A stretch of 18,227 nucleotides of DNA from NCBI GenBank assembly GCA_045616945.1, contig JAZLHR010000110.1, positions 1 to 18,227 on the forward strand. The letters run 5' to 3'. The notes beneath the pieces were generated by a model. It searched no databases and was not told the DNA's origin. It was given only the letters and a program-made list of their open reading frames with translations. Origin of the DNA: UBA6987 sp045616945 (lineage in GTDB: Bacteria > Bacillota > Clostridia > Lachnospirales > Lachnospiraceae). Both the position numbers and the translations under genes were made by a program. Shown piece by piece: positions 13,685-18,227 of this stretch; the stretch's first letter is position 1, and each line of letters opens with the position of its first letter.

Positions 13685-15049
13685 ATGAAGATTTCGTCAT
13701 TTTTTGCCAAACGGAAGGTCGATATGACAGAGGGCCCGGTCACTTCCCGACTGCTGGCCTTCGCTGTTCCCATGCTGCTGAGCAGCCTGTTCAATCTTCT
13801 GTATTCCGCGGTGGACGGCTGGGTGCTGGGAAATTTTGTCAGTGATACCGGGTTTGCGGCGGTCGGTTCGATCGATCCCATCAATAATATCGTCATCAAT
13901 ACGACAAACGGCTTTGCTACGGGCATCGGGATTGTATTTGCCCAGTTTTTCGGCGCTAAGGACGAGGAGCAGCTGAAAAGGACGCGCTCTGCCGCCGTCT
14001 TTCTGATTGCGTTTTTCGGCATCCTGTGTACGGTGATCGGAGTCTGCTTTACGCCTGCCATGCTGCGGCTGACGGATATTCCGGAGGAACTGTTTGAGGA
14101 GGCACGGATCTATCTGACCTTCCTGTTCGCCGTATCGCTGTTCCGTGTCGTCAATATGGTAGTCCCGGCCATGCTGCGTGCCATCGGGGATACGGGCCGT
14201 CCGGTATTCATCAATATCTGCTGCAACTGTCTGAACATTCCGCTGAATCTGTTTTTTGTCCTCGTGCTGGAAATGGGCGTCGCAGGCGTCGCGCTGGCGA
14301 CCGTTATCTGCATCGTTTTGGAGAGTGTCCTGTATATGAGGATACTCCTGACAGATGCTTCTTACGTCCGTATCCGCCTGAAAGAGATACGGTATTATCC
14401 GGACAATCTCCGTATGGTGGTAAAGGTGGCGATCCCGATCTCCATCCAATTGCTGATCACTTCATCATCGAACCTGATGTACAGGCGTTATATGAATGTA
14501 CTCGGCAGCGATGTTGCCGGCGGCTTTGCGAGTTTCCAGCATATCGAAAATGTGACGAATCTGGTGATGTCGGCGATATCCCTGTCCATATCCAATTTCG
14601 TGGGACAGAATATCGGTGCCGGTAATATCGGGAGGGCCAAGGAGGGCATCCGGAAGGGCTTGATCGTCAGCGGCGGATTTGCGGCGGCAAGTGCCGTTAT
14701 TATGATCCCTGCGGCCCCGTATGCTGCTGCTTTTTTCAGCAAGAACGAGGAATTCATCTATTACGCGTGCTATCTGACCCGCATGATCATGCCCTTTACC
14801 GTATTCCACAGCATCATGCACGGCCTTCTGGGGGCACTGCGGGGAGCGGGCAACAGCCGCGCCGCCATGGTGATGTCCCTGGCCTGCTTCGTCGGGATCC
14901 GGCAGGTATATCTGTTTGTTATGACCCGCCTGATCGGTTATACCGTCGATGTGATATTCTGCGGGATACCGGTCTCCTGGATCACCGGAGCTGTGCTGTT
15001 TATCGTATATTATCTGCGGAATGATCTGGACAAGAGAAGGGTCGTGTAG
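13685..15049 (+). CDS. MATE family efflux transporter (MATE 5), tandem paralogue of MATE 4
   Basis: Membrane protein of 454 residues, collinear with MATE 4 from end to end: KRKVDMTEGPVTSRLLAFAVP at the start, TM1 YSAVDGWVLGNF with D44, NTTNGFATGIGIVFAQ, VGVCFTPAML-type helix, GQNIGAGNIGRAKEG, ALRGAGNSR and the C-terminus LDKRRVV. A strong TAAGGAGA ribosome binding site lies just before the ATG. The 70-bp gap after MATE 4 holds no clear promoter or terminator, so the two are probably cotranscribed; a terminator follows at 15124. MATE 5 looks intact. It differs from MATE 4 more than MATE 3 differs from MATE 2, which suggests an older duplication. Confidence 0.92.
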   Translation: MKISSFFAKRKVDMTEGPVTSRLLAFAVPMLLSSLFNLLYSAVDGWVLGNFVSDTGFAAVGSIDPINNIVINTTNGFATGIGIVFAQFFGAKDEEQLKRTRSAAVFLIAFFGILCTVIGVCFTPAMLRLTDIPEELFEEARIYLTFLFAVSLFRVVNMVVPAMLRAIGDTGRPVFINICCNCLNIPLNLFFVLVLEMGVAGVALATVICIVLESVLYMRILLTDASYVRIRLKEIRYYPDNLRMVVKVAIPISIQLLITSSSNLMYRRYMNVLGSDVAGGFASFQHIENVTNLVMSAISLSISNFVGQNIGAGNIGRAKEGIRKGLIVSGGFAAASAVIMIPAAPYAAAFFSKNEEFIYYACYLTRMIMPFTVFHSIMHGLLGALRGAGNSRAAMVMSLACFVGIRQVYLFVMTRLIGYTVDVIFCGIPVSWITGAVLFIVYYLRNDLDKRRVV

Positions 15050-15070
15050 GACTGCTTCACAAAAAAATCA

Positions 15071-15121
15071 TATGAAGATTGTGTGAAGCCTGTGGCAATT
15101 GCCGCGGGGATTTGGTAGGAT
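15071..15121 (+). promoter_or_regulatory. Candidate autoregulated promoter of the two-component genes
   Basis: TAGGAT (15116-15121) as -10 and TGGCAA (15093-15098) as a poor -35 are 17 bp apart. Upstream are TATGAAG (15071-15077) and TGTGAAG (15082-15088), and the -35 itself continues the 11-bp period (15071, 15082, 15093). Direct repeats at 11-bp pitch reaching into a weak -35 box are the classical arrangement for activation by an OmpR/PhoB-type regulator, which is what the next gene encodes. Autoregulation is therefore inferred, not shown. Confidence 0.5.
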
Positions 15122-15123
15122 AA

Positions 15124-15156
15124 GGGTGCCGCGGAAGATTGTGCGGCGCCCTTTTT
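15124..15156 (+). terminator. Intrinsic terminator after MATE 5
   Basis: GGGTGCCGC (15124-15132) pairs with GCGGCGCCC (15143-15151) with one G-T wobble around a 10-nt loop, followed by TTTTT (15152-15156). It closes the MATE 4-5 transcript. The candidate promoter of the next operon lies immediately upstream, so that promoter would initiate inside the left arm. Confidence 0.85.
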
Positions 15157-15204
15157 GCTTAGGCAGGCTGTGAAGCGGCTGCCGGAGGGAAAGTATGAGG
15201 TGGA

Positions 15205-15897
15205 ATGATGCAGAATATCCTGATTGTGGACGATGAAGAACGGATGCGGAAGCTGGTGAAGGATTTCCTGACAAAGGCCGGCTACGAGGTGACGGAGGCC
15301 GGGGACGGTGAAAAGGCCCTGGAACTGTTCTTTGCGGGAAGAAAGATCGATCTGGTCCTGCTGGATGTGATGATGCCGCGGATGGATGGTTGGCAGACCC
15401 TGACGGAACTGCGGCGTTATTCCAAAGTGCCCGTCGTGATGCTCACGGCACGCTCCGAGGAGCAGGATGAGCTGCGCGGCTTTTCGCTGGGGGTGGATGA
15501 GTATATCACAAAACCCTTCAGTCCGCGTGTGCTGGTGGCCCGTGTGGACGCTCTGCTGCGTCGGAAGAACGAGGACAAGGAGGCTCCGCTGGAGGTCGGG
15601 ATATTCAAGCTGGACCGTGCGGCGCATCTGCTGTATGTCGGCGGCGAAAAGGTCGATCTCAGCTTTAAGGAATTTGAATTGATGACGTATTTCATGGAAA
15701 ATACAGGGCTCGCCCTGACGCGGGAGAGCATATTGAACCATGTCTGGAATTATAATTATTACGGAGATGCCAGGACGATCGATACGCATGTGAAGAAGCT
15801 GCGCAGCAAGCTCGGCGCGGCGGGCAGTGCCATCCATACCATCTGGGGCGTCGGCTATAAGTTCGATATCAACGAAGAAAACGATAATACAGACTGA
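15205..15897 (+). CDS. OmpR/PhoB-family response regulator
   Basis: Cytosolic DNA-binding regulator of 230 residues. Residues 1-120 are the receiver domain with the acidic pocket D9-D10, the phospho-acceptor D54 (LVLLDVMMP), the switch T81 and K103 (ITKPF). Residues about 130-225 are a winged-helix effector: VDLSFKEFELMTYFMEN, TRESILNHVWNY, and the recognition region ARTIDTHVKKLRSKLG followed by the wing IWGVGYKF. Two ATG codons are adjacent at 15205 and 15208; AGGTGG (15198-15203) spaces better to the second. A short overlapping frame with a better ribosome binding site begins at 15195. The partner kinase follows after 14 bp. It resembles regulators of envelope or drug response, but its targets are unknown. 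Confidence 0.95.
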   Translation: MMQNILIVDDEERMRKLVKDFLTKAGYEVTEAGDGEKALELFFAGRKIDLVLLDVMMPRMDGWQTLTELRRYSKVPVVMLTARSEEQDELRGFSLGVDEYITKPFSPRVLVARVDALLRRKNEDKEAPLEVGIFKLDRAAHLLYVGGEKVDLSFKEFELMTYFMENTGLALTRESILNHVWNYNYYGDARTIDTHVKKLRSKLGAAGSAIHTIWGVGYKFDINEENDNTD

Positions 15898-15911
15898 AAA
15901 GTGTCCGGATC

Positions 15912-17456
15912 ATGAAACAAAACTGGAAAAAATGCTTTACGGAATTATCTATCCGCTGGAAATATCTGCTGACGCTGGCTGCGATGATCCTGCTGCTGAT
16001 CGCAGGGGTATGGGTCGTGAACCATTATTTCCTGCAGCAGTATTATCAGTCGAATAAGCTGCGGGATATCCGCGGACTGCGGCTGCAGGTGGAGGATTAT
16101 CTGCTGAATAACCATACCGAGGCGGGGGCCCTGCTGCTGCGTCAGAACTGTGATACGCTGGGGGTCCGGGCCATGATCGTAGAAAACAGCGGTCTGGTGC
16201 CTGTACTGGATTTCAGCAACGCGGACGGAGAGGGAGGCCTGACAGACCGTCTCTTCCGCGTCGCCGAAAGGCCGCAGACGCGGTATGAGGAACGTAAGGT
16301 ATACGAAGAAGGCGAAAGCTACCGCATTTATCTGGTGCGGGATCCCGCTACCCGTATGGATCAGGTGGAATGTATCGGCAGGGTCGATGTGAAGCATACG
16401 GCGGCGGATGAACTGCAGAAGGACGATTTCGTGGCGGAAAGGAATTACTGGTTCATCCTGTCCACGCCGCTCGCCTCTCTGGCTCAGGCCGCGGCGATCA
16501 CCAACCGCTTCCTGCTTTGGGTCGGTATCGGGACGCTTCTGCTCGGGATCGTTCTGGTGAGCGTGCTTTCCCGCAGACTGACCCGGCCGATCGAAGCCCT
16601 GACAAAGCTTTCGCAGGAAATGGCGGCTTTGAACCTGACGGCAAGATACGAGGGCAATTCGGGAGATGAACTGCAGCTGCTCGGCAATAATATGAATGCG
16701 ATGGCTTCCAATCTCGCCGAAAAGGTGAGTGAATTGGAAACGGCCAACCAGCATCTGGCCGAAGGGATCCGCGAAAAGGAAAAAACGGATGAGAGACGGC
16801 GGGCCCTGCTCGGAAATATTTCTCATGAACTGAAAACGCCGATCGCTTTGATCCAGGGCTACGCAGAGGGCCTGCGGGACGGAATCAGTGACGATCCGGA
16901 ATCCCGCACCATGTACTGCGATATCATTCTGGACGAGGCACAGAAAATGAACCGCCTGGTGCAGCAGCTGCTGAGCATCAACGAACTGGAGTCCGGAATG
17001 GTCAAGCCGGATAAGACCCTGTTCAATCTTTCCGAGCTTCTGACCAGTGCCGCCGGTGTTTACCGGCTGCAGCTTGCCGAAAAAAAGGCCGGATTGGAGT
17101 TGTATGTGCCGGAAAAACTGCCGGTGGTCTCCGATGAATTTCTGCTGGAGCAGGTCGTGCAGAATTATCTCAGCAACGCGCTTCATTATGTAGATGAAGG
17201 CGGCCGGGTCGTTGTCACTGCCGAAAATAAAGGCGGCAGGACGGAATTTACCGTATTCAACACGGGAAGCAATATCCCCGAGGAAAGTCTGCCAAGGATC
17301 TGGGATCAGTTTTACAAGGTGGATAAGGCACGCACGCGCAGCTACGGCGGCAGCGGGATAGGCCTGTCTCTGGTCAAAGCGATCATGGAGCTGCTGGGAG
17401 GCAGCTGCAGTGCGGAGAATCTTGCGGACGGAGTATTGTTCCGCGCCGTACTGTAA
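15912..17456 (+). CDS. Membrane sensor histidine kinase
   Basis: Protein of 514 residues, partner of the preceding regulator. TM1 is at about 19-37 and TM2 at about 200-219, enclosing an extracytoplasmic sensor domain of some 160 residues with no motif I recognise. A HAMP linker follows (SRRLTRPIEALTKLSQEMA, about 220-272), then a short coiled stretch, the dimerisation domain with the phospho-accepting H305 (NISHELKTPIALIQGYAEGL), and an ATPase domain with N box VVQNYLSNALHY (N418, N422), a G1 region FNTGSNIP, the F box IWDQFYKVD and G2 GGSGIGLSL (479-487). All catalytic elements appear intact. There is no clear ribosome binding site at the ATG, 14 bp after the regulator stop, so translation is probably coupled. 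The signal is unknown; nearby MATE genes make a toxic compound or envelope stress plausible. Confidence 0.94.
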   Translation: MKQNWKKCFTELSIRWKYLLTLAAMILLLIAGVWVVNHYFLQQYYQSNKLRDIRGLRLQVEDYLLNNHTEAGALLLRQNCDTLGVRAMIVENSGLVPVLDFSNADGEGGLTDRLFRVAERPQTRYEERKVYEEGESYRIYLVRDPATRMDQVECIGRVDVKHTAADELQKDDFVAERNYWFILSTPLASLAQAAAITNRFLLWVGIGTLLLGIVLVSVLSRRLTRPIEALTKLSQEMAALNLTARYEGNSGDELQLLGNNMNAMASNLAEKVSELETANQHLAEGIREKEKTDERRRALLGNISHELKTPIALIQGYAEGLRDGISDDPESRTMYCDIILDEAQKMNRLVQQLLSINELESGMVKPDKTLFNLSELLTSAAGVYRLQLAEKKAGLELYVPEKLPVVSDEFLLEQVVQNYLSNALHYVDEGGRVVVTAENKGGRTEFTVFNTGSNIPEESLPRIWDQFYKVDKARTRSYGGSGIGLSLVKAIMELLGGSCSAENLADGVLFRAVL

Positions 17457-17461
17457 ATAAG

Positions 17462-17498
17462 AAAGTCACACGGTGCAGTCGGCGCCGTGTGACTTTTT
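17462..17498. terminator. Bidirectional intrinsic terminator
   Basis: AAAGTCACACGG and CCGTGTGACTTT form a perfect 12-bp stem around an 11-nt loop, with TTTTTC completing the plus-strand side and TTTCTTATTT on the minus strand. It serves both the sensor kinase gene and the convergent DUF5721-like gene. Confidence 0.93.
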
Positions 17499-17522
17499 CT
17501 GTGATGCAGTATATGAGATATC

Positions 17523-18002
17523 TTACAATTTACCGATAAAATTTTCCACCTGTCTGTCCCATGCATTTTCCAATGTGCGGTCCGGCGTGAATATCTTCAG
17601 CGCACAGCCGGTCGTGACCGTCAGCTTTTCTTCCTGGAAACGAAGATTGATATAAAGACCGGCAACATCCTCCGGGTCGATCTCACAGCGGCTTGCGGTG
17701 ATAAAGTCCTGCAGCTTTCTGCGTGAGAGCATCAGCACGATATGGAAGGCCTGCGGAGGTCTGGTACCCCTGACCAACTGCAGAGCCACAGGCCGGAAGC
17801 TCTTCCAGCGGATATGACTTTCCGCGCCTGTCTCCGGAGCTGCATTTTCGGGATCGCCTACGGCTTTTCTTTGGCAGCTGCCGTCCACCGATACGATATA
17901 ATCCGTGGCAAAAGAGGCTTCCGCCAGAAGAAAATTATCAAAAGTCTTATCCGTAAACAGCCTTGCCGCGAGATTTTGGGGATTCGGTGTGACACTGATC
18001 AA
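17523..18002 (-). CDS. DUF5721-like hypothetical protein, TTG start
   Basis: Predicted cytosolic protein of 159 residues without membrane segment, signal peptide or recognised catalytic motif. The N-terminal part (TDKTFDNFLLAEASFATDYIVSVDG) and the length resemble DUF5721, which I recall from Lachnospiraceae; this is memory of the family, not a search result, and no function is known. No ATG gives this start: the codon is TTG at 18000-18002, preceded by a strong AGGAGGT seven bases upstream, which decides the start. The gene has its own promoter with a palindrome over the -10 box, and converges on the sensor kinase gene with a shared terminator. The last bases before the right end repeat lie upstream of its promoter. 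Confidence 0.75.
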   Translation of the reverse strand: MISVTPNPQNLAARLFTDKTFDNFLLAEASFATDYIVSVDGSCQRKAVGDPENAAPETGAESHIRWKSFRPVALQLVRGTRPPQAFHIVLMLSRRKLQDFITASRCEIDPEDVAGLYINLRFQEEKLTVTTGCALKIFTPDRTLENAWDRQVENFIGKL

Positions 18003-18026
18003 AGCGGGGACCTCCTGTCATGTCAT

Positions 18027-18048
18027 GCCGGTATTGTATCATACCGGC
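18027..18048. promoter_or_regulatory. Palindrome over the promoter of the DUF5721-like gene
   Basis: GCCGGTAT (18027-18034) and ATACCGGC (18041-18048) form a perfect 8-bp inverted repeat with a 6-bp centre that overlaps the -10 box. This is the layout of a repressor operator. As RNA it would be truncated by the transcription start, so a DNA site is likelier than a leader hairpin. Confidence 0.5.
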
Positions 18049-18061
18049 CGGGCGGAAGCAA
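18033..18061 (-). promoter_or_regulatory. Promoter of the DUF5721-like gene
   Basis: On the minus strand TTGCTT (18056-18061) and TACAAT (18033-18038) are 17 bp apart, and the AGGAGGT site and TTG start lie about 30 nt downstream. Confidence 0.7.
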
Positions 18062-18088
18062 GATATCCCGCGGTTTTGTGACAAGATA

Positions 18089-18227
18089 CGTAAATTCCCA
18101 AAGTAAATCCCACAGTAGATAAACGCTTGGATTTAGTATGGGAAATCGATGAATTTAGTGTGGGAAAAGGAGAAAAAACAGGAGAAAATCGGGAAAATCA
18201 AAGGATTTTTTGCATGTGAAATAAACC
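18089..18227. repeat. Right copy of the 139-bp perfect terminal inverted repeat
   Basis: Exact reverse complement of bases 2-140. It carries the same four 12-bp boxes in mirror order (18097-18164), followed outward by a purine-rich stretch. The sequence immediately inside (GTGACAAGATA) does not match the inner flank of the left copy, so the boundary at 18088/18089 is sharp on both sides. Confidence 0.95.

Noticed and set aside
8285..15049. Tandem MATE genes as frameshifted halves of one gene
   Set aside because: Each has about twelve membrane segments, its own start and the normal length of 450-470 residues.
15050..15204. tRNA, riboswitch or other structured RNA in the spacers
   Set aside because: The hairpins seen are explained by terminators or short palindromes; no cloverleaf or known riboswitch core was found.
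18089..18227. Insertion-sequence coding region in the end repeat
   Set aside because: Frames through the repeat are short and stop within it; no transposase motif is seen. Only an end of such an element could be present.

Overview
The window looks like a chromosomal fragment from a mid-to-high GC Firmicute, most likely a gut or rumen Lachnospiraceae (Clostridia). The support is indirect: strong AGGAGG-type ribosome binding sites, consensus sigma-A promoters, U-tailed intrinsic terminators, several Firmicute-type MATE transporters, and a small protein resembling DUF5721, which I associate with Lachnospiraceae. No rRNA, tRNA, CRISPR, phage gene or transposase is visible.

Layout, left to right. 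The first 140 bases and the last 139 bases are the same sequence in opposite orientation, a perfect 139-bp inverted repeat carrying four copies of a 12-bp box. Inside the left copy, on the minus strand, are a bidirectional terminator, rpmF (ribosomal protein L32) with its own promoter, and a cytosolic clan GH-A glycoside hydrolase whose promoter is preceded by three 21-bp direct repeats. A 520-bp divergent spacer leads to a membrane-anchored GH18-type hydrolase on the plus strand, closed by a strong terminator. A consensus promoter then opens a plus-strand run: MATE transporter 1, an alpha-phosphohexomutase, and two closely related MATE transporters (2 and 3). An RsuA-type pseudouridine synthase follows convergently on the minus strand. 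Its promoter is back to back with that of a second tandem MATE pair (4 and 5), which has a terminator-like hairpin in its leader. An OmpR-family response regulator and its sensor kinase come next, with OmpR-style 11-bp repeats at the likely promoter. The last gene is a minus-strand DUF5721-like gene starting at TTG.

How the genes fit together. The dominant theme is membrane export: five full-length MATE-family genes in about 10 kb, four of them in two tandem duplicate pairs, next to a two-component system with an extracytoplasmic sensor domain. It is tempting to see an antimicrobial or envelope-stress response locus, but no operator shared between the kinase/regulator promoter and the MATE promoters is visible. 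The phosphohexomutase inside the MATE operon raises a weaker possibility of a link to cell-envelope sugar metabolism.

Most unusual points: the box-bearing terminal inverted repeat (either a mobile or dispersed repeat flanking the locus or the place where assembly stopped inside it), the MATE amplification, the possible attenuator ahead of MATE 4, the iterated sites upstream of the glycoside hydrolase, and the regulator promoter that appears nested in the preceding terminator. All functional calls rest on reading motifs by eye; no search was run.
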